A stretch of DNA of 34,056 bases from positions 1 through 34,056 of the forward strand of contig CABSDO010000009.1 of the NCBI GenBank assembly GCA_902476475.1. The letters run 5' to 3'. The notes beneath the pieces are model-generated. The model ran no database searches and had not been told where the DNA came from. It saw only the letters and a program-made list of their open reading frames with translations. Both the position numbers and the translations under genes were made by a program. Each line of letters begins with the position of its first letter. Within the stretch, counting starts at the first letter, position 1. Source of the stretch: an uncultured Collinsella sp. (lineage in GTDB: Bacteria > Actinomycetota > Coriobacteriia > Coriobacteriales > Coriobacteriaceae). This document shows positions 7,326 through 14,344 of the stretch, in pieces.

Positions 7326-7382
7326 TGCCCATACATGTACAAGGTTGCAACCTAAATGGAATGTATATCGCCGGAGGATCTA

Positions 7383-8666
7383 ATGCTTGATATCAAGTTT
7401 GTTCGCGAGAACCCCGATGCCATCGATGTCGCCATGGCTAACCGCCAGACGTCTTGGGATCGCGAGAAGTTCTTTGAGCTCGACGACGAGCGCCGTGCCG
7501 TCATCACCGAGGTCGAGGAGCTCCAGGCTACGCGCAATGCCGAGTCCAAGAAGATCGGCGCCCTGATGAAGGAGGTCAAGAAGGACGAGGCCGAGGCCGC
7601 CAAGGAGGCCGTGCGCGCCGTCAACGAGAAGATTGACGGTCTGGCCGAGCGCCGTACTGCTCTCGAGCAGGAGCAGTACGACTTCATGGCTCACCTGCCC
7701 AACATTCCTTGCGAGGCCACGCCGTACGGCAAGGACGAGGACGAGAATATTGAGCGCCGTCGTTGGGGCACCCCGCGCGAGTTCGACTTCGACTTTAAGC
7801 CGCATTGGGATCTGGGCACCGATCTGGACATCCTCGACTTCGAGCGCGGCAACAAGCTCTCCGGCAGCCGTTTTACCGTTCTCGGTGGCGCTGGCGCCCG
7901 CCTGGAGCGCGCCCTCATCAACTTCTTCCTCGATACGCACACCAGCCGTGGCTTTAAGGAGTGGTGGCCGCCCATCGTCGTCAAGCGTCAGACCATGTTT
8001 GGCACGGGTCAGCTGCCCAAGTTCGAGGACGACGCCTATCACGTCTCGGGCGACAACTTCCTGATCCCCACCGCCGAGGTCGTGCTTACCAACCTGCACG
8101 CCGGCGAGGTCCTCGATGCCGACACTCTGCCGCGTCGCTACACCGCCTTCACCCCCTGCTTCCGCGAGGAGGCCGGTTCCGCCGGTCGCGATACCCGTGG
8201 CATCATCCGTCAGCACGAGTTCGACAAGGTCGAGATGGTCAAGTTCGCTAAGCCGGAGGAGTCCGACGAGGAGCTCGAGAGCATGACCGCCGAGGCCGAG
8301 TATCTGCTGCAGCAGCTGGGCCTTCCGTATCGCGTGATTAGCCTGTGCACCGGCGACTTGGGCTTCTCTGCCCGTCAGACCTACGACGTCGAGGTCTGGC
8401 TGCCGAGCTACAACGCCTACAAGGAGATCAGCTCCTGCTCCAACTGCGGCGACTTCCAGGCCCGCCGCGCCAACATCAAGTACCGCGACCCCGAGAACTT
8501 CAAGGGCTCGCGTTACCTGCACACCCTTAACGGTTCCGGCCTGCCGGCTGGTCGTACCATGGCTGCCATTCTGGAGAACTACCAGAACGCCGACGGCACC
8601 ATCACGATCCCCGAGGTTCTGCGTCCTTACATGGGCGGTCTCGAGAAGATCGAGCCGGTCGCGTAA
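7383..8666 (+). CDS. serS: Seryl-tRNA synthetase
   Basis: Class II synthetase that charges tRNA-Ser and tRNA-Sec with serine. The N-terminal coiled-coil arm that grips the long variable arm of tRNA-Ser spans about residues 28-100. The catalytic core shows TAE (230-232), motif 2 FREEAGSAGRDTRG (260-273), and motif 3 near LNGSGLPAGRTMAAILENY. The frame is open from 7356, but the ATG at 7383 is right: GGAGGA lies at 7373-7378 and MLDIKFVREN is the canonical SerRS N-terminus. It gives 427 residues, the usual size. The leader is only about 50 bases, too short for a T-box. A terminator follows at 8690. Confidence 0.98.
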   Translation: MLDIKFVRENPDAIDVAMANRQTSWDREKFFELDDERRAVITEVEELQATRNAESKKIGALMKEVKKDEAEAAKEAVRAVNEKIDGLAERRTALEQEQYDFMAHLPNIPCEATPYGKDEDENIERRRWGTPREFDFDFKPHWDLGTDLDILDFERGNKLSGSRFTVLGGAGARLERALINFFLDTHTSRGFKEWWPPIVVKRQTMFGTGQLPKFEDDAYHVSGDNFLIPTAEVVLTNLHAGEVLDADTLPRRYTAFTPCFREEAGSAGRDTRGIIRQHEFDKVEMVKFAKPEESDEELESMTAEAEYLLQQLGLPYRVISLCTGDLGFSARQTYDVEVWLPSYNAYKEISSCSNCGDFQARRANIKYRDPENFKGSRYLHTLNGSGLPAGRTMAAILENYQNADGTITIPEVLRPYMGGLEKIEPVA

Positions 8667-8688
8667 CTTGGCTGCATAGGGGATATGC

Positions 8689-8717
8689 AAGGGCGCTCCT
8701 TCGGGGGCGCCCTATTT
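8689..8717 (+). terminator. Intrinsic terminator after serS
   Basis: AAGGGCGCTCC, TTCG loop, GGGGGCGCCCT, then ATTTC. The stem is GC-rich with a short T tract. Confidence 0.6.
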
Positions 8718-8766
8718 CGTGCGCAGGTCCATACCATGCCGTGCGGACAGCTCGATAGAAAACACA

Positions 8767-8806
8767 CGAACAAACGTTCTGTATACAGCAATCTACCTGC
8801 TATGCT
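8767..8806 (+). promoter_or_regulatory. Promoter of the 125-residue gene with a possible LexA (SOS) box
   Basis: CGAACAAACGTTCT at 8767-8780 matches the Gram-positive/actinobacterial LexA consensus CGAAC-N4-GTTCG at nine of ten defined positions. It overlaps the -35 position of an extended -10 promoter, TGC-TATGCT (TATGCT 8801-8806), so LexA bound there would block RNA polymerase. The box call rests on sequence alone. Confidence 0.5.
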
Positions 8807-8839
8807 TTTGCTAAATAAGAGCGAGAGAAAGGGGACGCG

Positions 8840-9217
8840 ATGGAGCTGTTTGATGATCGGGTGGTTTTGTTTGAGAGCGACGAGGGCGGGGAGTACCTGC
8901 TTGTAACGTGTGGGCCGTCTGGCATGGGTGGCCTGGTGGTTCGACAGACGAGCGGGGGTCCGTTGACCCAATGGTGCTTTGAGGAGTCGCCTCATGTGGT
9001 TGAGACGTTTGTGGCGCACGAGGGGCTTGTGGCCCTGGAGCATTTCTATGGGGTCCGGACATCTAACCAGGTTGCTCGCATGTTGAGTATCTCGTTTGCC
9101 GATTATGATTGTGCCCAGCGGGTGAGATCGCTCCTGAGGGAACTTGATGCTAAGTTTGACGTGATCGAAAAGCCAATCGATCGTACGGGGAACGACGGTA
9201 TATGCGGAGCAGCATGA
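8840..9217 (+). CDS. Hypothetical protein, 125 residues, possibly DNA-damage inducible
   Basis: I do not recognise a family. The protein starts MELFDDRVVLFESDEGGEYLL and appears as an alternating beta-strand N-terminal part (residues 1-60) followed by an alpha-helical C-terminal part (SFADYDCAQRVRSLLRELDAKF). There is no signal peptide or membrane segment, so it is probably cytoplasmic. AAAGGGG (8828-8834) precedes the ATG at 8840. It is a single-gene unit between the serS terminator and the tRNA-Arg cluster. The upstream LexA-like box suggests SOS control, which would make it a damage-response gene; nothing within the protein itself shows that. Confidence 0.7.
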   Translation: MELFDDRVVLFESDEGGEYLLVTCGPSGMGGLVVRQTSGGPLTQWCFEESPHVVETFVAHEGLVALEHFYGVRTSNQVARMLSISFADYDCAQRVRSLLRELDAKFDVIEKPIDRTGNDGICGAA

Positions 9218-9253
9218 CAAGACTGCGTTCCACAAAAAAGTTTGAAATTGTGC

Positions 9254-9285
9254 TTGACTCCAATAAGCTAAAGTGGTTTTATATG
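9254..9285 (+). promoter_or_regulatory. Promoter for tRNA-Arg copy 1
   Basis: TTGACT (9254-9259), 18-base spacer, TTTATA (9278-9283); TATATG (9280-9285) is an alternative -10. It is less like the other two tRNA-Arg promoters than they are like each other. Confidence 0.45.
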
Positions 9286-9294
9286 TCTTGCGCT

Positions 9295-9371
9295 GCGGCG
9301 TTACCTCAGCTGGATAGAGGGTCTGACTACGAATCAGAACGTCATAGGTTCGAATCCTATACGCCGCACCA
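9295..9371 (+). tRNA. tRNA-Arg (anticodon ACG), copy 1
   Basis: 77 bases with encoded CCA (9369-9371). Acceptor stem GCGGCGT/ACGCCGC, D arm CCTC-AGCTGGATA-GAGG, anticodon stem TCTGA/TCAGA with loop CTACGAA giving ACG, and T arm ATAGG-TTCGAAT-CCTAT. A34 is expected to be edited to inosine by TadA to read CGU, CGC and CGA. The sequence is identical to copies 2 and 3. Confidence 0.97.
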
Positions 9372-9381
9372 ATTGAAATTG

Positions 9382-9412
9382 AAAGCCTCCGGCAACGGGG
9401 GCTTTTCTTTTT
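9382..9412 (+). terminator. Terminator after tRNA-Arg copy 1
   Basis: AAAGCCTCCG, loop GCAA, CGGGGGCTTTT, then CTTTTTT. Copies 2 and 3 have the same hairpin with minor changes. Confidence 0.85.
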
Positions 9413-9426
9413 TGGAAACCATGCAT

Positions 9427-9438
9427 GGATTCGAACCT
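9427..9438 (-). repeat. Antisense T-arm core downstream of tRNA-Arg copy 1
   Basis: GGATTCGAACCT is the exact reverse complement of AGGTTCGAATCC in the tRNA-Arg T arm (9346-9357). Its outer flanks (ATGC..., ...CGGTC) differ from the tRNA-Arg T stem, so it is not a simple inverted copy of this tRNA. Confidence 0.7.
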
Positions 9439-9494
9439 CGGTCGAGGCGCGAGCGTCTTAATCATCACTTCGTAAAATTTTTCCAAATTGTCGC

Positions 9495-9523
9495 TTGACC
9501 CATCGAGGGGTCACGTGCATAAT
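9495..9523 (+). promoter_or_regulatory. Promoter for tRNA-Arg copy 2
   Basis: TTGACC (9495-9500), exactly 17 bases, CATAAT (9518-9523) inside GTGCATAATAATC. The same three elements recur before copy 3 with a diverged spacer, which supports function. Confidence 0.75.
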
Positions 9524-9535
9524 AATCCGTGCGTT

Positions 9536-9612
9536 GCGGCGTTACCTCAGCTGGATAGAGGGTCTGACTACGAATCAGAACGTCATAGGTTCGAATCCTA
9601 TACGCCGCACCA
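9536..9612 (+). tRNA. tRNA-Arg (anticodon ACG), copy 2
   Basis: Identical in all 77 bases to copies 1 and 3, with CCA at 9610-9612. It has its own promoter and terminator. Unlike copies 1 and 3 it has no antisense T-arm core after its terminator. Confidence 0.97.
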
Positions 9613-9622
9613 ACTGAACTTT

Positions 9623-9650
9623 AAAGCCTCCGGTAACGGAGGCTTTTCTT
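9623..9650 (+). terminator. Terminator after tRNA-Arg copy 2
   Basis: AAAGCCTCCG, loop GTAA, CGGAGGCTTTT, then CTT. The compensated stem (CCTCCG/CGGAGG) differs from copies 1 and 3, where a wobble pair occurs. Confidence 0.82.
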
Positions 9651-9651
9651 A

Positions 9652-9663
9652 TATGTCGACATA
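9652..9663. repeat. Perfect 12-base palindrome
   Basis: TATGTCGACATA immediately after the copy 2 terminator. A second perfect 12-base palindrome, AGTCGATCGACT, follows at 9700-9711. Function unknown; protein-binding sites are possible. Confidence 0.35.
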
Positions 9664-9699
9664 CTTGAGGAGTTGCTTTCGCCGTGTTTGAAAGTATCG

Positions 9700-9711
9700 A
9701 GTCGATCGACT
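9700..9711. repeat. Perfect 12-base palindrome
   Basis: AGTCGATCGACT, about 50 bases upstream of the copy 3 promoter. No function is evident. Confidence 0.35.
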
Positions 9712-9760
9712 GCATCAAATGAGTAAAAATCAAATTCGATAACTTTTTTTGAAAAAATGC

Positions 9761-9789
9761 TTGACCATTATTCAGTCCCTGTGCATAAT
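9761..9789 (+). promoter_or_regulatory. Promoter for tRNA-Arg copy 3
   Basis: TTGACC (9761-9766), exactly 17 bases, CATAAT (9784-9789) inside GTGCATAATAATC, the same design as copy 2. Confidence 0.75.
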
Positions 9790-9801
9790 AATCAACAAGT
9801 C

Positions 9802-9878
9802 GCGGCGTTACCTCAGCTGGATAGAGGGTCTGACTACGAATCAGAACGTCATAGGTTCGAATCCTATACGCCGCACCA
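9802..9878 (+). tRNA. tRNA-Arg (anticodon ACG), copy 3
   Basis: Identical in all 77 bases to copies 1 and 2; CCA at 9876-9878. Three separately promoted copies of one isoacceptor suggest high demand for CGN arginine codons, which are frequent in the genes of this window. Confidence 0.97.
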
Positions 9879-9887
9879 CTTGAGATC

Positions 9888-9917
9888 AAAGCCTCCGGCA
9901 ACGGGGGCTTTTCTTTT
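9888..9917 (+). terminator. Terminator after tRNA-Arg copy 3
   Basis: AAAGCCTCCG, loop GCAA, CGGGGGCTTTT, then CTTTT. Confidence 0.85.
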
Positions 9918-9932
9918 AGGCAAACGCCGCAT

Positions 9933-9944
9933 GGATTCGAACCT
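9933..9944 (-). repeat. Antisense T-arm core downstream of tRNA-Arg copy 3
   Basis: GGATTCGAACCT again, preceded by CGCCGCAT. It shares ATGGATTCGAACCT with the motif after copy 1, although the surrounding DNA differs. Confidence 0.7.
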
Positions 9945-10050
9945 TCGTCAAAGGGACCATTTCTTATCGACTCGTGTAAGATTTCGAGTAAGCGTCTCGG
10001 TGAGCCCGCGGCGCGCTCTTTCTTTAGGCGACCGATCAGGGTGATATTTC

Positions 10051-12492
10051 GTGGCAGAGCGTCCGACATACAAGCTCAGGTTTCTCGATCCCAAGAAGCG
10101 CTTTCCGGCGATGCCCGAGCAGCCTGCGGGACGCTCATATGGCGTGGTCTGGAAACTCTTTGGCGAGGATCAGCATGAATCTTGTTATGTCGTCGAATTC
10201 GTTGGCAAAAGCCATGTGTCGCTTTTGGGCTACGTAAGCGTTTCGGGTGAGGTGTACAAGGTGGACCGCCCCGTCAGCGAGGCTCCGCTGCCCAACGATC
10301 CCGACATGGAACTGGTCCTTGACGAGTCGGACTCCGGTATTGGTGAGATTATGGTGAGGGGAGCAAACGGCACGATGCGCGCGTGCGCGCGAACCGTCGG
10401 CTCTCCCGAAGGTCCCATGCGCGAACAGTCCGATCACGAGACATGGAATTCGGCCCGCTCCCTTCCTTACGGTGAGTTCATGGCATCGATGTTCCTGCGC
10501 TACGTGATATTCGCTGACTCCGAAAATACCATTGCGAGCACAGCGGACGCCGACGGACTCGACGAGGGTATGCAAAACGTTGTCGACAAGATCAAGCTCG
10601 TAAAGTTGCCCGAGCCGGTCGAGGTGTTTTTGGGCTTTAACACGACACCGCTACCTGACGCTATCGAGACGCTGCTCTACCGCGTTGACCATGCCGAGAA
10701 TCCGAGCGGTATCGAGCGCTATGCCGCCGCCCTTATGAGTGAAATTGACTTGCCCCGCTTGCGCACCATCGCCGCTAAGTCCGAGATGAGCCTGGCTCGC
10801 ATCGATCGCTCAAAGCTTTTCTATCTCAATTTTGATCGTAGTCTGCTAGACCAGGACGAGATTGACACGCTGCTCGCCATCGAGTGCCGTCTCAACCGCC
10901 TCTCCGGCATCCTTGAGCGCATTGGGGCTGGATTGGCCCCCGCGGCCTCGTCGCCGAGCCTTGAGGGCTGTGCGCTCTTTGATTCGTGGCATATCGCTAA
11001 GACGACCAACGATGTTCCCCGACTGCTCGATACGGCCTCGAGCGATAACCCGTGGGCCAAACCGGGAACGGTTTCGTGCCAGCCGGGCGGTGAGTGGGAT
11101 GTGCGTACCCGCTTCGCGCGTATTGTCGAGGCACTAAACGTGGTCACACGGCTCGACTATACCTATCGGGCAAACGTTGCCGAGGGGATTATGCTCGTTC
11201 GGTTTGGGCACTCTGTCGCGGATGCTATGCCTCAACGTGAATACGACGCCCAAGATGACGCCTGGCGCGAGCTGGACGAGGACACGCGCGCGATCTGGGC
11301 CGTGGAGCACGATGCGCGCGTGGCGCTCACGCTTGCGGCAGCGTGTTTTGCCGCGGGCACCTGCATCACGCGCTGCTATGTGCAGATTGCTGCTCCCGAC
11401 AGTGGGCAGGGCGAGCGCGTTGTCGCAACATATTTCTTTGGGCGCGCGGCCTATCTGGCCGATTGCGTGTCTGTCGCCAAGGATCTTGAGAGCATGGACA
11501 TGGACGATATGCCGTGCAAGCGTGTGCTTGAGGCGTATGAGTCAACCGCTCCGGAGACGATTGAACCGGCGGAGGTTCATGCTCGTCCGCGTGATGACCA
11601 TCGCATGCTGCCGCCGGCGCTGCGCGATCTGCTGCTTGCCGATACGGCTGACGAGCTGGAGGTCATGGAAGAGGACGACGACCCATACGTGGCCCGTGTT
11701 GTTGAATTGCGCGAGCAGGCAAAAGTCGACCGTACAGGTGCTTTTGAAGGCTTTTCCCGTCTTGTTGAGGAGTTGGAGGCTAAGTGCGCCGTCGCCGAGC
11801 TTTTGGCGACAGGTCCGGTTCAAACGCAGTTTTGCGATAACCAGCTGGTGCGCATGGTGCTACCGGTGTTGGAAGAAGACCGCTCTGTGCGAATCCTTCG
11901 TGCGCCCGATGCGCTGTACTTTGCCCAGCACGAGATCTGCAGCTTTTACGCCGAGCAAGAGGACTTTGAACGAGCACTGCCCGAGGTGCGCCATCTTTAC
12001 GATCTGGCGCGCTCGTCCATGCAGTCGCACTTTGCGCTCATCAACGTGCTTGCGCGTCTGGAGCGCTTTGACGAGATTATCGAGGTGGCGCGCCACGGCC
12101 TACGTATTGCCAGCGATCGTTCTGCAATCGGCTACCTGTTCTATCGCTTGGCGTTTGCCTATTGGAATTGCGATCAGCTCGACCTGGCGCTGGCTTGTTA
12201 CCGTCTGGTGCCGCGCGGCGAGGAGTCGGGCAGCAGCGCGCTGGAAGAAATGCAGGGCCTTATGAACGAGATGGGCGTCAGCGGGCCTCCGACGTTCGAG
12301 GAAGCGGTCGAGACCATCCACAAGGCTGGACTAGAGCTGCCGCCAGTGTCCGCCGTGACGAATCAGCTGGCAGATGCCGCTGTGCAACTGGTCGACAACG
12401 GTTTCTTTTTCCTGGCGCGCGGTTGTATCTTCCAAATGTGGCGCACCATGGGCAACGACGAGCTCGGCTCCCTCAACCGCTCGCTGGGGTAG
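10051..12492 (+). CDS. Large hypothetical protein with C-terminal TPR-like repeats
   Basis: 813 residues; I do not recognise the family as a whole. There is no signal peptide or convincing membrane helix, so it is probably cytoplasmic. The N-terminal 130 residues look beta-rich; the middle (about 130-520) is mixed and contains a hydrophobic Ala-rich helix near HDARVALTLAAACFAAG; an acidic segment VMEEDDDPY lies near residue 540. From about residue 627 to 720 helical repeats with TPR character occur (EDFERALPEVRHLYDLA, SHFALINVLARLERFDEII, LFYRLAFAYWNCDQLDLALACYRLV), implying protein-protein contacts. The start is GTG at 10051 with GGTGA (10040-10044) six bases upstream. It stands alone between two tRNA loci. 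A scaffold or regulatory role is only a guess. Confidence 0.85.
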   Translation: MAERPTYKLRFLDPKKRFPAMPEQPAGRSYGVVWKLFGEDQHESCYVVEFVGKSHVSLLGYVSVSGEVYKVDRPVSEAPLPNDPDMELVLDESDSGIGEIMVRGANGTMRACARTVGSPEGPMREQSDHETWNSARSLPYGEFMASMFLRYVIFADSENTIASTADADGLDEGMQNVVDKIKLVKLPEPVEVFLGFNTTPLPDAIETLLYRVDHAENPSGIERYAAALMSEIDLPRLRTIAAKSEMSLARIDRSKLFYLNFDRSLLDQDEIDTLLAIECRLNRLSGILERIGAGLAPAASSPSLEGCALFDSWHIAKTTNDVPRLLDTASSDNPWAKPGTVSCQPGGEWDVRTRFARIVEALNVVTRLDYTYRANVAEGIMLVRFGHSVADAMPQREYDAQDDAWRELDEDTRAIWAVEHDARVALTLAAACFAAGTCITRCYVQIAAPDSGQGERVVATYFFGRAAYLADCVSVAKDLESMDMDDMPCKRVLEAYESTAPETIEPAEVHARPRDDHRMLPPALRDLLLADTADELEVMEEDDDPYVARVVELREQAKVDRTGAFEGFSRLVEELEAKCAVAELLATGPVQTQFCDNQLVRMVLPVLEEDRSVRILRAPDALYFAQHEICSFYAEQEDFERALPEVRHLYDLARSSMQSHFALINVLARLERFDEIIEVARHGLRIASDRSAIGYLFYRLAFAYWNCDQLDLALACYRLVPRGEESGSSALEEMQGLMNEMGVSGPPTFEEAVETIHKAGLELPPVSAVTNQLADAAVQLVDNGFFFLARGCIFQMWRTMGNDELGSLNRSLG

Positions 12493-12541
12493 GCGAAGCT
12501 TTCAAGAAGGAAAGGCTGCTAGGCAATTAGAAAATTTCCTC

Positions 12542-12570
12542 TTGCTCATCCTTGGCTGTTTGGTTACTAT
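12542..12570 (+). promoter_or_regulatory. Promoter for tRNA-Ser
   Basis: TTGCTC (12542-12547), 17-base spacer, TACTAT (12565-12570), with the tRNA starting 15 bases later. Confidence 0.55.
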
Positions 12571-12584
12571 AGAACGGCTGTTAC

Positions 12585-12675
12585 GGAGAGCTGACCGAGA
12601 GGCCGAAGGTGCTCGCCTGCTAAGCGAGTATGCCCCAAAAGGGCATCTGGGGTTCGAATCCCCAGCTCTCCGCCA
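12585..12675 (+). tRNA. tRNA-Ser (anticodon GCT)
   Basis: Class II tRNA of 91 bases with encoded CCA (12673-12675). Acceptor stem GGAGAGC/GCTCTCC, discriminator G12672, anticodon stem CTCGC/GCGAG with loop CTGCTAA giving GCT, long variable arm TATGCCCCAAAAGGGCAT, and T arm TGGGG-TTCGAAT-CCCCA. It reads AGC and AGU. Confidence 0.97.
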
Positions 12676-12689
12676 GTACGAGTTTGAAG

Positions 12690-12715
12690 AAGGGTCCCAT
12701 TTGGGGCCCTTTTTT
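12690..12715 (+). terminator. Terminator after tRNA-Ser
   Basis: AAGGGTCCC (12690-12698), loop ATTT, GGGGCCCTT (12703-12711) with one wobble pair, then a T run. Confidence 0.85.
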
Positions 12716-12732
12716 AATTAGAAGAATGTTAA

Positions 12733-12748
12733 CTGGGAATTCGAACCC
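12733..12748 (-). repeat. Antisense T-arm core downstream of tRNA-Ser
   Basis: CTGGGAATTCGAACCC is the reverse complement, at 15 of 16 positions, of the tRNA-Ser T-arm segment GGGTTCGAATCCCCAG (12650-12665). It lies 18 bases after the terminator T run. Confidence 0.72.
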
Positions 12749-12750
12749 TC

Positions 12751-12779
12751 AAAAAAGAGGCATCCTTTCGGACGCCTCC
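12751..12779 (-). terminator. Terminator of the minus-strand carboxypeptidase gene
   Basis: Read on the minus strand: GAGGCGTCC, loop GAAA, GGATGCCTC (one G-U pair), then TTTTTT. Confidence 0.82.
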
Positions 12780-12806
12780 TTTCAGTGGACTTATTATTCT
12801 TGCGCC

Positions 12807-14147
12807 CTACACCTCAGGAGCCTTAGCGACGGTCTCGCTCTCTGCCGCAAGTGGGCGGTTGTCGATACGACGGCCCAGACGGTCGAGCTTCACGAGTATC
12901 CATTCAATGGGATTCGGCCCCGAGCCTTCCTCGTCGGCGACCAGGTCCATGACGGCGATCTTGGTGCCGTCCTGCTTGAGCGTAACGCTGCCCACCTTGT
13001 CGCCCACATGCACCGTGCCCGAAAGATCGTCGTAGCTAACCTTTTCGGTCACCTCGCCGGCAAGGGAAAACACGGTCGCTTGCGCCGTGGGGTCGGCGAG
13101 CGTGGCGTCGATCGTCTTGTCCGTCCAATCTGTCTGGCTAATGCGTGCCATGAGCGGGTTGCCGTTGGCGGTCTTTTCCTGCGTGTTGGCGATCGCGACC
13201 GTGACCTTGTGGCCGTAGTACCAATTGGCAAGGGTTGCGGTATCGCTAAAGCGCTGGTCGGTGGTGGTGGAGTTCAAAACGACGGTGTAGATCTCGTCGC
13301 CATCGCGGTTGTAGGCACCCGTAAAGCAATAGCCTGCATCGTCGGTGGTGCCGGTCTTGCCACCGATGTTGCCATCTTGGCCCAGCAAATAGTTATGCGT
13401 GTCCATGGAATGCGAATGGTCGGTGCCGTCGGCGCCCGTGACCTCGATCCAGGAATCCTCGCTCGCTACGACCTCGCGGATCGTGTCGTTTTTCATGGCC
13501 TCCTGCATCATCAGCGCTACGTCGTGTGCGGTTGAGTGCATATCGCCAGCCCACTCATCAAAGTCCAGACCATGCGGGTTTTCAAAAAGCGTACCGGTGC
13601 AGCCGAGCTTCTTAGCGCGCTCGTTCATGGCCTTCACAAATGTGGTCTCGGCGTTTTTGGTCTTAGGGTCGATCTTCTTGCCCACATATTCGGCGAGCAC
13701 GATGGCGGCGTCGTTGCCCGAGGGAATCATCAGGCCGCGCAGTGCCTGCTCCACGGTAAGCTCGTCGCCTTCGAGCAAGCCGGCGGTCGAATTACCCACG
13801 GTGGCTGCGGCGTTGCTCACCGTGACCTTCTCGTCCATCTTGCAATTCTCGACGGTTAGGATTGCGGTCATGACCTTGGTGATCGAGGCAATCTTGACCT
13901 GCTCATCGGCGCCGCGCCCATAGTAGACGGTGCCGTCTTTGCCCATGACGAGGGCATTGGTCGCATCGATATCGGGCAGGTTTTCGGCCGTGATGCCGCG
14001 CGCATCGGCGGTTTTGCCGCAAACATTGTCGGTCGTGAGCACTTGGGCGCCGGCGACGGTGGGCACGCCGGCGGCAAGGGCGATAGCGCAGACAAAGCTG
14101 GCGGCAAGCTGGGCTGAGCGCTTTGCAAAAGAGGTGAGGGACTTCAC
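12807..14147 (-). CDS. Serine-type D-Ala-D-Ala carboxypeptidase (PBP5-like, DacA family, peptidase S11)
   Basis: Removes the terminal D-Ala from peptidoglycan pentapeptides outside the cytoplasmic membrane, limiting cross-linking. The three penicillin-binding motifs are present: S88-I-T-K91 (nucleophile Ser88), S143-G-N145 and K264-T-G266. A signal peptide precedes the mature chain, with basic residues at 2-10, hydrophobic core AASFVCAIALAAGVPTV and probable cleavage after AGA. A beta-rich domain follows the catalytic domain, and an amphipathic segment NPIEWILVKLDRLGRRI near the C-terminus may serve as membrane anchor. The frame is open to 14258, but the GTG at 14147 is chosen because it gives a proper signal peptide and lies downstream of a -10 at 14192-14187; length 446. 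It diverges from the VanR/VanS-like pair. Confidence 0.93.
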   Translation of the reverse strand: MKSLTSFAKRSAQLAASFVCAIALAAGVPTVAGAQVLTTDNVCGKTADARGITAENLPDIDATNALVMGKDGTVYYGRGADEQVKIASITKVMTAILTVENCKMDEKVTVSNAAATVGNSTAGLLEGDELTVEQALRGLMIPSGNDAAIVLAEYVGKKIDPKTKNAETTFVKAMNERAKKLGCTGTLFENPHGLDFDEWAGDMHSTAHDVALMMQEAMKNDTIREVVASEDSWIEVTGADGTDHSHSMDTHNYLLGQDGNIGGKTGTTDDAGYCFTGAYNRDGDEIYTVVLNSTTTDQRFSDTATLANWYYGHKVTVAIANTQEKTANGNPLMARISQTDWTDKTIDATLADPTAQATVFSLAGEVTEKVSYDDLSGTVHVGDKVGSVTLKQDGTKIAVMDLVADEEGSGPNPIEWILVKLDRLGRRIDNRPLAAESETVAKAPEV

Positions 14148-14186
14148 GGATTTCGCTTTCGACGGGATGGTCTCTTCTGGAACTAG

Positions 14187-14215
14187 AGTATATCGTTTGC
14201 CGGCGTCGGCGATCA
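14187..14215 (-). promoter_or_regulatory. Promoter of the carboxypeptidase gene
   Basis: On the minus strand TATACT (14192-14187) lies 17 bases after a weak TGATCG (14215-14210). A start near 14180 excludes the upstream ATG codons at 14258 and 14216 as initiation sites. Confidence 0.4.
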
Positions 14216-14318
14216 TCGCGTGCGCGCGTGGCCCACATCCGCACCCGAACGGGCACAAGGGTGCTTAAGGCCGACTTAATCACCCACGCTTGTTGTGTGT
14301 GGCGTGCGTCGCCTCAGG

Positions 14319-14324
14319 CATAAT
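14319..14324 (+). promoter_or_regulatory. -10 element before the VanR-like regulator gene
   Basis: CATAAT only 20 bases before the ATG, so the leader is very short. No good -35 is found at 17 bases. The inverted repeat CACGC (14285-14289) / GCGTG (14302-14306) lies upstream and could be an activator site. Confidence 0.35.
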
Positions 14325-14344
14325 GGAGCGCGAGAGGAGCACGC

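Noticed and set aside
7326..7382. T-box leader upstream of serS (also considered for metG)
   Set aside because: Leaders are about 50-70 bases and lack specifier stem, T-box sequence and antiterminator.
9295..9878. CRISPR-like regular repeats
   Set aside because: The 77-base repeats are full tRNA genes with promoters and terminators, and spacing is irregular.
9202..10044. Open frames repeating the same residues across the tRNA-Arg genes
   Set aside because: They are translations of the tRNA sequence itself; the repetition comes from the three identical tRNAs.
12630..13535. 301-codon plus-strand frame running from tRNA-Ser into the carboxypeptidase gene
   Set aside because: Covers tRNA-Ser, its terminator and the reverse strand of a well-supported gene.
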